This document shows, one piece after another, positions 40,324-48,287 of a DNA stretch of 64,000 bases. The stretch is taken from positions 1 through 64,000 of the forward strand of contig NZ_BMPI01000058.1 in assembly GCF_014647515.1 (NCBI RefSeq). Direction: 5' to 3'. The notes beneath the pieces were generated by a model, which saw only the letters and a list, made by a program, of their open reading frames with translations, was not told the DNA's origin and did no database searches. A program made the translations under genes and the position numbers. Numbering within the stretch: the stretch's first letter is position 1; each line of letters begins with the position of its first letter. The DNA is from Dactylosporangium sucinum. GTDB taxonomy: Bacteria; Actinomycetota; Actinomycetes; Mycobacteriales; Micromonosporaceae.

Positions 40324-41460
40324 TCACGCGGCGAGCGCGTCGGCCACGGCCTTGCGGGCCGGGTTCGTGCTGGGCGGGGACGCGCCCAGGTGCACCCGGT
40401 TGGTGAGCAGGACCAGCACGACCCGCCGCCGCGGCTCGACGACGATCGACGTGCCGGTGAACCCGGTGTGGCCGAAGGCGCCGTGCCCGGCCAGGCGGCC
40501 CATGTACCACGCCTGGTCGAGGTCGACGCCGAGCCCGTGCGCGGCGGACGGGCCGAACGCCGGGTTCTGGTTCGTGCGCATGAGCTCGACCGTCGGCGGG
40601 CGCAGCAGCGGGCCGCCGCCGGCGAGCAGCGCCCGCCCGAGCAGCGCGACGTCGGCCGCCGTCGAGAACAGGCCGGCGTGCCCGGCCACGCCGCCGAACG
40701 CGGCCGCCGACGGGTCGTGCACCCGGCCGCGCAGCGCGCCCTCGGTGGCCGCGATGCGCGGCAGCAGCGCCGCCGGTGGCCGGTAGCCGGTGTCGGCCAG
40801 GCCGAGCGGGGCCGCGATCTGCCGCCGGACCTGCCGGTCGAGCGGCTCGCCGCCGAGCCGCTCGGCGAGCGCCCCGAGCGCGATGAAGTTCTGGTCGGCG
40901 TAGCGGTAGCCGCTGCCGGGCGCGGCGACCGGCGGCTCGCGCAGCACGTGGTCGAGCCGGTCGGCCGGGGTGTCGCCGACGAGCGGCGTGTCCTTCGACA
41001 GCCCCGACGTGTGGGTCAGCAGCATGCGGACGGTGATGTCCGGCTTGTTGCCGAACAGCGGTACATATCGAGCAGCGGGCGCGTCGAGCTGGACCGTGCC
41101 CTGCTCGTACAGCCGGAGCACCAGGATCGCCGTGAACACCTTCGTCAGCGAGGCCAGGTCGTAGATCGTGCCCGTCGTCGCGGGGACCGGATCGCCGCCG
41201 GAGCGCACCGCGTCCCCGACGGCGAAGTGGGCCGCGACGTGCCCGTCGACGGCGGCGAACAGCACCGCACCCGGGAACAGGTCGCGGTACCGCTGGAGCG
41301 CCGACCGCAACGAGGCCTCGTAGCGGCCGGTGGGCGGCGCCCACGGCGACGGCGTGGAGACCGGAACCGTCCACGGATCGAGCGACGACGCCGCGACCCG
41401 GGGCGCCGAGCAGCCGGTCAGCAGCGCGCCGAGCAGCCCGAGCACCGCCCGCCGTCGCAC
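40324..41460 (-). CDS. beta-lactamase-fold serine hydrolase lipoprotein
   Basis: A 378-residue exported protein. The GTG 41460 start is chosen because AGGGTGA lies 5 nt upstream. A signal with lipobox LLTGC (Cys17) is followed by a class C beta-lactamase-like domain with SxxK SLTK (Ser104, Lys107), a YADQN tyrosine motif, and HTGFTG near the C-terminus. Likely an esterase or DD-peptidase of the cell envelope. Its 3' end is only 14 bp before the promoter of the DAHP synthase leader. Confidence 0.88.
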   Translation of the reverse strand: MRRRAVLGLLGALLTGCSAPRVAASSLDPWTVPVSTPSPWAPPTGRYEASLRSALQRYRDLFPGAVLFAAVDGHVAAHFAVGDAVRSGGDPVPATTGTIYDLASLTKVFTAILVLRLYEQGTVQLDAPAARYVPLFGNKPDITVRMLLTHTSGLSKDTPLVGDTPADRLDHVLREPPVAAPGSGYRYADQNFIALGALAERLGGEPLDRQVRRQIAAPLGLADTGYRPPAALLPRIAATEGALRGRVHDPSAAAFGGVAGHAGLFSTAADVALLGRALLAGGGPLLRPPTVELMRTNQNPAFGPSAAHGLGVDLDQAWYMGRLAGHGAFGHTGFTGTSIVVEPRRRVVLVLLTNRVHLGASPPSTNPARKAVADALAA

Positions 41461-41470
41461 GTACGTCACC

Positions 41471-41692
41471 CTATGCCATGGCTTCGCGCAGGCGGCGGGC
41501 CTCCACGGCCAGGCGGCCACCGCCCCCGCGGGCCGCGGCGTCGTCCAGCCCGGCGACCGGGAGCCGCACCCCGGTCGCGGTGGCGAGCCGCGCGGCGAGC
41601 ATCAGCACGTCGGGCGTGCCGCGTGGCGGCGGCGCGGCCGCCAGCAGCGCCGGCAGGGCGGTGGCGAGCAGCCGCCACACCGTGAACGTCAC
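41471..41692 (-). CDS. small hypothetical protein
   Basis: A 73-residue frame starting GTG 41692, which overlaps the stop of the upstream oxidoreductase (GTGA), and ending 10 bp before the lipoprotein start. It is Ala/Leu/Arg-rich with a helical N-terminus (VWRLLATALPALLAAAPPP). No family recognised; the precise fit between neighbours is the main evidence. Confidence 0.4.
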   Translation of the reverse strand: MTFTVWRLLATALPALLAAAPPPRGTPDVLMLAARLATATGVRLPVAGLDDAAARGGGGRLAVEARRLREAMA

Positions 41693-42549
41693 TGCTCGGG
41701 CGCGCGCACGGCCTCGTACAGGGCGGCCATGTCGTGGTCGTGGAACCCGCGGTCGACGACGGTCTCCAGCAGGCCCCGCGCCGCGTCGACGACCGAGGTG
41801 TCGATGCCGGCCCGGGCGCCGAGCTCACCGACGAGCCTTGCGTCCTTCGCCGCGCCGCTCGCCGGGAACGCCACCGGGTAGTCGCGCCGCATCATGGCGG
41901 CGCCCTTCAGCTGGGCATACTGCTGGTCGAGCGGCCCGCCCGCGATGAGCGACAGGAACAGCCCAGGGTCGATGCCGAGCGCGTCGGCGAGGGCCACGCT
42001 CTGCGCGGTCGCGGCGACGGTCGTCATCACCCAGCTGTTCACGATGAGCTTCGTGCGGCTGGCGGCGCCGGCCTCGCCGAGCCAGGTCACCTTCGCCGCG
42101 ATCGGCCCGGCCAGCTCCTCGACCGCCGGCCGGGTCTGCGCCGGCCCGGACGCCAGGACGTTGAGCTTGCCCTGCTCGGCGGGGCCGCGCGTGCCGAGGA
42201 CGGGCGCGTCGACATACACCAGGCCGAGCCGCCCGGCGAGCGCCCCGAGCGCGTCGGCCCCCTCGGCCCCGACGGTGGACATCTGCAGCCACAGCGCCCC
42301 CTCGGTGAGGCCGGGCGCCGCGGCCGTCATGACCTCCTCGACGACGGGCGCGTCGAACAGCATGGTGACGACGACATCGGCCCCCGCGACCGCCTCCTCC
42401 GGCGAGCCGGCGACGACCGCGCCGTCGGCGGCGAGCGCGTCGGCCGCCTCGCGGGTGCGGTTCCAGACCCGCACGTCCTGCCCGGCCTTCAGCCAGTTGC
42501 GCGCCATCGCCGCGCCCATGATCCCGGTTCCCAGCACCGCCAGCGTCAT
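41689..42549 (-). CDS. NAD(P)-dependent oxidoreductase (6-phosphogluconate dehydrogenase-like)
   Basis: A 286-residue beta-hydroxyacid-dehydrogenase-family protein with VLGTGIMGAAMARNWLKAG, the QMSTVGAEGADAL (substrate Ser/Thr) region, and the catalytic Lys in RTKLIVNSWVMTT. Members oxidise 3-hydroxyisobutyrate or similar acids, or reduce imines; substrate unknown. It is the first gene of a short minus-strand operon. Confidence 0.9.
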   Translation of the reverse strand: MTLAVLGTGIMGAAMARNWLKAGQDVRVWNRTREAADALAADGAVVAGSPEEAVAGADVVVTMLFDAPVVEEVMTAAAPGLTEGALWLQMSTVGAEGADALGALAGRLGLVYVDAPVLGTRGPAEQGKLNVLASGPAQTRPAVEELAGPIAAKVTWLGEAGAASRTKLIVNSWVMTTVAATAQSVALADALGIDPGLFLSLIAGGPLDQQYAQLKGAAMMRRDYPVAFPASGAAKDARLVGELGARAGIDTSVVDAARGLLETVVDRGFHDHDMAALYEAVRAPEQ

Positions 42550-42667
42550 GCCCCGATCGTCGCACTCGTGCGTTCACGAGGCCGCTCGGGGGCTCCAGCA
42601 GCGGCAACGCGTGCAGCACCCGTCCCACACGCGCTCGCACTTCTTCCAGCCTCTTCCAGCCGCCGTC

Positions 42668-42742
42668 CTACACCACGTGCCGCGTGTCGTACAGGTCCCA
42701 GTCGCGGCCGGCGGGGTTGATAGCGAACACGGTGGCGGCGAT
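42668..42742 (-). pseudogene. fragment of AraC-type regulator in inverted orientation
   Basis: On the minus strand the fragment encodes IAATVFAINPAGRDWDLYD and ends at a TAG (42670-42668). It matches the intact AraC protein's FAATVFAIDPAGPIDWGDL, and at the DNA level about 35 of 40 bases are identical to 43381-43429 in the opposite orientation. It is probably the remnant of an inverted duplicate or gene conversion. Confidence 0.5.
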
Positions 42743-42751
42743 GCTGTGGGC

Positions 42752-43591
42752 GTGGAGTACGTGTCCAGAGTGCCGCGACCGCCGCTGGACGGGTTGATCG
42801 ACGACCTCTACTACCTGGAGGGTGCGCCGCCGTACGCCCGGCTGACGCTGCCGCCGATGCCGGCGGCGTTGCTCATCGTCAACCTCGGGGCGCCGTTCCG
42901 CATCCGCGCCGGCACCGACATCGAGACGGCCGAGTACGCCGACGGCTGCGTGGTCACCACACCCACCCGCGCGTTGGAGTTCGGCTACCCACTCCGGACC
43001 CGGTCCGTCGGTGTGCACGTCAAGCCGTGGGGGCTGGCGCCGTTCCTGCCGATGCCCGCGGCCGAGCTGTGCGACCGGCCGGTGACGATAGAGCAGGTTT
43101 GGGGCCGGCCCGCCGTTGCTGAGCTGCGCGACCGGCTGGCCACGGCGGACGGACCGCACGAGATGCTGACGCTGCTCGAGGAGGAGCTGATGCGACGGCT
43201 GTGCGAGACCGCCGGCCTGGGGCTGGTCCGCCATACGAGCAGCGTCATCGCGGCGACCGGCGGGGCGGTGGCGATCGGCGACCTGGGGGTGGCAGCCGGT
43301 GTCAGCAGCACTCATCTGGCACAGCGGTTCAAGCAGCTCATCGGGGTCACGCCGAAGCGGCTGGCCCGCACCTACCGCTTCGCCGCCACCGTGTTCGCGA
43401 TCGACCCCGCCGGACCGATCGACTGGGGCGACCTCGCCGGTGGCGCAGGCTACTTCGACCAGGCCCACTTCGGCCACGAGTTCCGGGCGTTCACCGGGCT
43501 CACGCCGACCCGGTACGTCGAGGTCCGGCGGCGGTTCCTGCGCGAACATCCCGGCCACGCGATGGACGGCTGGCCGCTGCCGGCCGATTGA
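42752..43591 (+). CDS. AraC-family transcriptional regulator
   Basis: A 279-residue regulator. The N-terminal sensor resembles DUF6597-like domains (PPLDGLIDDLYYLEGAPPY). The C-terminal HTH_18 double HTH spans about 180-265 (IGDLGVAAGVSSTHLAQRFKQL, GVTPKRLARTYR, GYFDQAHFGHEFR). The GTG start is chosen because the conserved domain begins at once. A partial inverted copy of its DNA lies just upstream. Confidence 0.87.
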   Translation: MEYVSRVPRPPLDGLIDDLYYLEGAPPYARLTLPPMPAALLIVNLGAPFRIRAGTDIETAEYADGCVVTTPTRALEFGYPLRTRSVGVHVKPWGLAPFLPMPAAELCDRPVTIEQVWGRPAVAELRDRLATADGPHEMLTLLEEELMRRLCETAGLGLVRHTSSVIAATGGAVAIGDLGVAAGVSSTHLAQRFKQLIGVTPKRLARTYRFAATVFAIDPAGPIDWGDLAGGAGYFDQAHFGHEFRAFTGLTPTRYVEVRRRFLREHPGHAMDGWPLPAD

Positions 43592-43656
43592 TTTCTTACA
43601 AGAGCGACGGCTCACGACACGCTAACTTGGGGGTATCCAAAGCAGAGGAGAGCCCC

Positions 43657-44238
43657 GTGGGCAGGGTGGTCATGTACAGCTCGGTGTCGGTGGACGGCTT
43701 CGTCGCGGACGAGAATGACCAGCCCGGGCCGCTTTTCGACTGGTTGTCCAGCGGTGACGTCCCGTTGGACGAGAGCGGCGAGCTGAAGGTGTCGCAGACC
43801 TCCTACGACTACACCCGGCCGTACTGGGACCAGATCGGGGCGACAATCGTCGGCCGCCACGTCTTCGACATGACGGACGGCTGGGACGGGAAGCCGCCGG
43901 GCGGGATCGACCACGTGGTCGTCGTGACGCACCGGCCGGCGCCCGAGGGCTGGGACCCCGAGGCGCCGTTTCACTTCGTCGACGGCGTCGAGGCAGCCGT
44001 GGCCAAGGCGCAGGAGCTTGCGGGTGACCGCATCGTCGAGGTCGCCGCCGGCGACGTCGGTGGCCAGGTGCTTGCCGCGGGCCTGGTCGACGAGGTGCGC
44101 ATGGACGTCGTACCCGTCGTGTTCGGGTCCGGCAAGCGCTACTTCGGGTCGGTCCACGCGCAGCACCTGCTGGAGGATCCGGACGTGGTGATTCAGGGCA
44201 ACCGGGTGCTTCACCTGCGCTATCGGCTGCGCCGTTGA
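43657..44238 (+). CDS. dihydrofolate reductase (RibD C-terminal)-family protein
   Basis: A 193-residue protein of the RibD_C/DHFR-like fold: VVMYSSVSVDGFVADENDQPG at the start, VGRHVFDMTDGWDG (nucleotide loop), ELAGDRIVEVAAGDVGGQVL, VDVVPVVFGSGKRYFG. AGAGGAG lies 6 nt before the GTG start. Members bind NADPH; reaction unknown. Confidence 0.9.
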   Translation: MGRVVMYSSVSVDGFVADENDQPGPLFDWLSSGDVPLDESGELKVSQTSYDYTRPYWDQIGATIVGRHVFDMTDGWDGKPPGGIDHVVVVTHRPAPEGWDPEAPFHFVDGVEAAVAKAQELAGDRIVEVAAGDVGGQVLAAGLVDEVRMDVVPVVFGSGKRYFGSVHAQHLLEDPDVVIQGNRVLHLRYRLRR

Positions 44239-44378
44239 CCGATCCGAGCGCGTCGTATCGTTGGTCGACCCCCAGGAAGAGCGGCTCTTCTCCAATGCAG
44301 GGTGCAGTCGGGGTCTGAATCCGCCTGTCTCCACCAGCACCACGGAGCGGATGGCGGTCAGCGGTGCACGATCCCAGC

Positions 44379-45392
44379 TCAACCACTCCGTGTCACAGGA
44401 TGATCCGAGGGTGGGGGAGCGGTCGACGTGCGGACCACCAGCTCCGTCGCCAGCTCCACGTGCAACGCGTCCAGCTCGTGGCGGTCCAGCAGGCGGATCA
44501 GCAGCGTCACCGCCATGCGGCCCATCTCCTGCAGCGGCTGGCGTACCGTCGTCAGGCCCGTCGCCTGGGCCAGGTCCAGGTCGTCGAAGCCCGTCACCGA
44601 CAGGTCCGCAGGCACCCGCAGGCCACGCTCCAGCGCGGCCCGCAGCGCGCCCACCGCCACCTTGTCGTTGAAGCACACCAGCGCGGTCGGGCGGGTCGGC
44701 AGGTCCAGCAGCGACGACGCCGCCACATAGCCCTGCGACGTCGTCGGCTCCACCGTCCGCAGCAGCGACGGGGAGGGCAGCACGCCCACGTCGGCCAGCG
44801 CCGCGTTGTGGCCGGCCAGGCGGGCGTCGCTCACCAGCCACTCGGTCGGGCCGCCGATCACGCCGATGCGGCGGTGGCCCAGGCCCACCAGGTGGCCGGT
44901 CAGGGCCCGGGCGCCGGCGAAGTGGGCCGCCGACACCGACACGATGTCGCGCGGCAGGGTGGTGCGCGGGTCCACCACCACGAACGGGACGCCGCGGCCC
45001 TGCAGCTCCAGCAACGCCGAGCCGGGCTCCGGCGGCAGGATCACGATCACCCCGGCCACGCCCTGGCGGCCGGACAGGTCGGCCAGCAGCGGGGTGCGCT
45101 GGGCCGCCTCGCCCGCGGTCAGGACCAGCTGGCGGCCGTGCAGGCTCAGCGTCTCGGCGATCGACGACACGATCAGGCCGAAGTAGTCGGTGAGGATGTA
45201 CGGGCAGCGCACGAACACGGTGCCGCGGAAGGAGTGCGATCCCGTCCGCAGCCGCTCGGCCGCCTCGTTGACCACCGTCCGGGTCGCCTCGGTGACGGTG
45301 GCGTGCCCGTTCAGCGCCCGCGACACCGTCGCGATCGACAGGCCCGTCGCCGAGGCGATGTCGCGCACCGTCACCCGCCGTCGATCAGTCAT
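44379..45392 (-). CDS. LacI-family transcriptional regulator
   Basis: A 337-residue regulator. The HTH is at residues 7-30 (VTVRDIASATGLSIATVSRALNG), followed by a periplasmic-binding-like effector domain (AGVIVILPPEPGSALLEL, VIGGPTEWLVSDARLAGH, STVTGFDDLDLA). It is divergent from a GH30 glycosidase gene; the 106-bp gap holds a TCGATATCGA palindrome and three TGTTACA repeats. It probably represses the glycosidase until a sugar inducer appears. Confidence 0.92.
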   Translation of the reverse strand: MTDRRRVTVRDIASATGLSIATVSRALNGHATVTEATRTVVNEAAERLRTGSHSFRGTVFVRCPYILTDYFGLIVSSIAETLSLHGRQLVLTAGEAAQRTPLLADLSGRQGVAGVIVILPPEPGSALLELQGRGVPFVVVDPRTTLPRDIVSVSAAHFAGARALTGHLVGLGHRRIGVIGGPTEWLVSDARLAGHNAALADVGVLPSPSLLRTVEPTTSQGYVAASSLLDLPTRPTALVCFNDKVAVGALRAALERGLRVPADLSVTGFDDLDLAQATGLTTVRQPLQEMGRMAVTLLIRLLDRHELDALHVELATELVVRTSTAPPPSDHPVTRSG

Positions 45393-45393
45393 C

Positions 45394-45478
45394 TGTTACA
45401 TCACCAAGCTTGACAGTCGATATCGATGAGAGTTTCCTAATGCCCGGCGATGTTACACGGCTGTTTCATTTTGTTACA
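45394..45478. promoter_or_regulatory. LacI/GH30 intergenic control region
   Basis: TTGACA (45410-45415) is directly followed by the 10-bp palindrome TCGATATCGA (45417-45426), a likely LacI operator. TGTTACA occurs three times (45394, 45451, 45472). The -10 box is not obvious. Confidence 0.6.
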
Positions 45479-45498
45479 GAGGCCGCAGAGGAGATCGC

Positions 45499-47004
45499 AT
45501 GCTGACCCGCCTCACCGGCGCGGTCGCGGCCGGGTGCGTGCTCGCACTCGCCGCGTCCGGAAGCGCCGTCGCGCAACCCCGGACCACGACCGCCCGGGTC
45601 TGGGTGACCACCGTCGACCGCGCCGAGCTGCTGCACGAGCGGGCGCCGGTCGCGTTCCGGCCCGGCACGTCGACCGAGGTCACGATCACCGTCGACCCCG
45701 CACAGACCTACCAGCGCATGGACGGCTTCGGTGCCGCCATCACCGACTCCGCCGCCGACGTGCTCTACCGGCTCACCCCGGCGCAGCGCGAGGACACCAT
45801 GCGCAAGCTGTTCGACCCGCGCTCCGGCATCGGCGTGAGCTTCCTGCGCCAGCCCGTCGGCTCGTCGGACTTCACCGCCGAGGCGCAGCACTACACGTAC
45901 GATGACATGCCCCCGGGACAGACCGACTTCACCCTGCGGCACTTCAGCATCGACCACGACCGGGCGCGGATCCTGCCGCTGCTCAAGAAGGCCAAGCAGC
46001 TCAATCCGCAGCTGAAGGTCATGGCCACGCCGTGGAGCCCGCCCGCCTGGATGAAGACCGGCGACTCCCTCGTCGGCGGCCGCCTCAAGGACGAGCCCGC
46101 CGTGTACGCGGCCTACGCCGCCTACCTGCTGCGCTTCGTCCTCGCCTACACCGCGGCCGGCGTGCCGGTCGACTTCATCAGCGTGCAGAACGAGCCGCAG
46201 AACCGGCACCCGAGCGGGTACCCGGGCACCGACCTCCCGATGCGCCAGGAGGCCAAGGTCATCGAGATCCTCGGCCCGCTGCTGCGGCTGTTCAGCCCGC
46301 GGACGAAGATCCTCGGCTACGACCACAACTGGACCACGCACCCCGGCGACGTCGGGTCCACCCCGCCCGGCGAGGACCCGGAGACCGACTACCCGTACCG
46401 GCTGCTGGCCAGCCCGGCGGCCAAGTGGATCGCCGGCACCGCCTACCACTGCTACTCCGGCGACCCGTCGGCGCAGGGCAAGCTGCACGACGCCTTCCCC
46501 GACAAGGGCATCTGGTTCACCGAGTGCTCCGGCTCGCACGGCCCGAACGACCCGCCGGCCCAGATCTTCCGCGACACGCTCGTCTGGCACGCCCGGAACA
46601 TCGTCATCGGCACCACGCGCGAGTGGGCGAGGTCGGTCGTCAACTGGAACATCGCGCTCGACAGCGACGGCGGCCCGCACCTCGGCGGCTGCGGCACCTG
46701 CACCGGCCTGGTCACCCGCCAGCCGGACGGCAGCGTGACGACCGACGCCGAGTACTACACGATCGGGCACCTCGCCAAGTTCGTGCCGCCCGGCTCGGTG
46801 CGCATCGCCAGCACCTCCTACGGCACCACCGGCTGGAACGGCCAGATCCAGGATGTCGCTTTCCGCACGCCCGACGGCACGATCGCTCTCGTTGTGCACA
46901 ACCAGAACGACGACCCGCGTTCGTTTGCGGTGACGATCGGCGGCAGGACGTTCGAGTACACGCTCCCCGGTGGGGCGCTCGCCACGTACACCTGGCGAGC
47001 CTGA
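45499..47004 (+). CDS. glycoside hydrolase family 30 enzyme (secreted)
   Basis: A 501-residue secreted enzyme with an N-terminal signal peptide ending near AQPRTT. It has a (beta/alpha)8 barrel with acid/base Glu232 (ISVQNEPQ) and nucleophile Glu342 (IWFTECSG), and the characteristic GFGAAITDSAA. A C-terminal beta domain follows. Family members cleave glucosylceramide-like or beta-1,6-glucan substrates. AGAGGAG lies 7 nt upstream of the ATG. It is likely controlled by the LacI protein at 44379. Confidence 0.92.
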   Translation: MLTRLTGAVAAGCVLALAASGSAVAQPRTTTARVWVTTVDRAELLHERAPVAFRPGTSTEVTITVDPAQTYQRMDGFGAAITDSAADVLYRLTPAQREDTMRKLFDPRSGIGVSFLRQPVGSSDFTAEAQHYTYDDMPPGQTDFTLRHFSIDHDRARILPLLKKAKQLNPQLKVMATPWSPPAWMKTGDSLVGGRLKDEPAVYAAYAAYLLRFVLAYTAAGVPVDFISVQNEPQNRHPSGYPGTDLPMRQEAKVIEILGPLLRLFSPRTKILGYDHNWTTHPGDVGSTPPGEDPETDYPYRLLASPAAKWIAGTAYHCYSGDPSAQGKLHDAFPDKGIWFTECSGSHGPNDPPAQIFRDTLVWHARNIVIGTTREWARSVVNWNIALDSDGGPHLGGCGTCTGLVTRQPDGSVTTDAEYYTIGHLAKFVPPGSVRIASTSYGTTGWNGQIQDVAFRTPDGTIALVVHNQNDDPRSFAVTIGGRTFEYTLPGGALATYTWRA

Positions 47005-47013
47005 GAGCACCCG

Positions 47014-47039
47014 GCGCGGCCACGGTGGGGTGGCCGCGC
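47014..47039. terminator. convergent terminator hairpin 1
   Basis: 10-bp arms GCGCGGCCAC (47014-47023) and GTGGCCGCGC (47030-47039), just after the glycosidase stop. Confidence 0.75.
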
Positions 47040-47049
47040 AGGGAAAAGG

Positions 47050-47083
47050 GATGCGGTGGCCGGTCGGGGCCGGCCACCGCATC
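47050..47083. terminator. convergent terminator hairpin 2
   Basis: 14-bp perfect arms GATGCGGTGGCCGG (47050-47063) and CCGGCCACCGCATC (47070-47083), just before the end of the chemotaxis-receptor gene on the other strand. Serves both directions. Confidence 0.82.
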
Positions 47084-47091
47084 CACCGGCG

Positions 47092-48156
47092 TCAGACCTT
47101 GAAGGACCCCACCGCCTGCTGCAGGTCGGTCGCCAGCCGGCTCAGCTCGGCCACCGTCCGGTCCACCTCCGCGAGCGTCGCCGTCGTCGTCTGCGTCGCT
47201 TCCGCCACCCCGGCGATGTTGTTCGCGATGTTCGCCGCCCCGTGCGCCGCGTCGCCGACGCTGCGGCTCATCTCGCTCGTCGTGGCCGTCTGCTCCTCGA
47301 CCGCCGAGGCGATCGTCAGCTGATGTTCGTTGATGCGCGCGATGATCCGGCTGATCTCGCCGATCGCCTCGACCGCGTTCGCGGTGTCCGACTGGATCGC
47401 CTCGACCCGCCGCGAGATGTCCTCGGTCGCCCGGGCCGTCTCCTGTGCCAGGTCCTTCACCTCGGAGGCCACGACCGCGAAGCCCTTGCCGGCCGCGCCC
47501 GCCCGGGCCGCCTCGATCGTCGCGTTCAACGCCAGCAGGTTGGTCTGCTCGGCGATCGAGGTGATCACCTTGACCACGTTGCCGATCTCGATCGAGGAGT
47601 CGCCGAGCTTCGACACCGTCCGGTTGGTCGACTCGGCCACGCCGACGGCCTGCGAGGCCACCCGCGCCGCATCGTTGGCGTTCTGCGCGATCTCCCGGAT
47701 CGAGGCGCCCATCTCCGCCGAGCCGGCCGCCACCGTCTGCACGTTGTGCGACACCGTGCCCGCGTCGCCGGCCACCACGTTGGCCCGCTCGGACGCGGCC
47801 CGGGCGCTGTCGGCGATGCGCGACGTGACGCCGGTCAGCTGGCCCGAGCTCGTCCCCAGGGTGCTCGCCGCGGTGCTGAGGGTCTCCACGGTACGGCCGA
47901 TGCTCGCGTTCGCCTGGTTGACCGCCACGGCCATCCGGCCCAGCTCGTCGCGCCCGTGCACCTCGGCCCGCCGGGTCAGGTCGCCCTCGGCGACCCCGCG
48001 GAGGGTCTCCGAGACGCTGCGCAGCTGCGCGTTCATCCGCCGGCCGATCGCGATGCCGACGACGAGCGCCAGCAGCAGCCCGACCGCGAGCGAGCCGATC
48101 GTCCAGTTGCGGGCGATCGCGTAGTCGCTGCTCGTCGGCGTCGTGGATGTGCTCAT
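47092..48156 (-). CDS. methyl-accepting chemotaxis protein lacking an extracellular sensor
   Basis: A 354-residue receptor. It begins with 18 residues then one membrane helix (19-38), a HAMP domain (about 40-92) and a full signalling domain with the conserved hairpin tip (EQTNLLALNATIEAARAG). The periplasmic loop and first membrane helix of normal receptors are missing. Proteins like this may sense in the cytosol or pair with another receptor. Presence of an MCP suggests a motile stage. Alone, with no che genes nearby. Confidence 0.9.
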   Translation of the reverse strand: MSTSTTPTSSDYAIARNWTIGSLAVGLLLALVVGIAIGRRMNAQLRSVSETLRGVAEGDLTRRAEVHGRDELGRMAVAVNQANASIGRTVETLSTAASTLGTSSGQLTGVTSRIADSARAASERANVVAGDAGTVSHNVQTVAAGSAEMGASIREIAQNANDAARVASQAVGVAESTNRTVSKLGDSSIEIGNVVKVITSIAEQTNLLALNATIEAARAGAAGKGFAVVASEVKDLAQETARATEDISRRVEAIQSDTANAVEAIGEISRIIARINEHQLTIASAVEEQTATTSEMSRSVGDAAHGAANIANNIAGVAEATQTTTATLAEVDRTVAELSRLATDLQQAVGSFKV

Positions 48157-48251
48157 GCTTCACGTCCCAGTCGCGTTGGTTGAACACCGGACGATCGCCT
48201 CATCGGCCGCCCGTGGGGTGCGTTGAGGTTTCTCCGGGGCACTCAAGGGGT

Positions 48252-48280
48252 TTGATGGTCCAAACGGACTTCGCTAGGGT
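48252..48280 (+). promoter_or_regulatory. promoter of the permease operon
   Basis: -35 TTGATG (48252-48257), 17-bp spacer, -10 TAGGGT (48275-48280), ATG 7 nt later: a leaderless promoter. The spacer contains GTCC-AAAC-GGAC (48258-48269), a possible operator. Confidence 0.78.
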
Positions 48281-48287
48281 CCACTGC

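Noticed and set aside
45410..45442. Full promoter for the GH30 gene
   Set aside because: TTGACA is present but no -10 hexamer occurs 16-18 bp downstream, so only the control region is reported.
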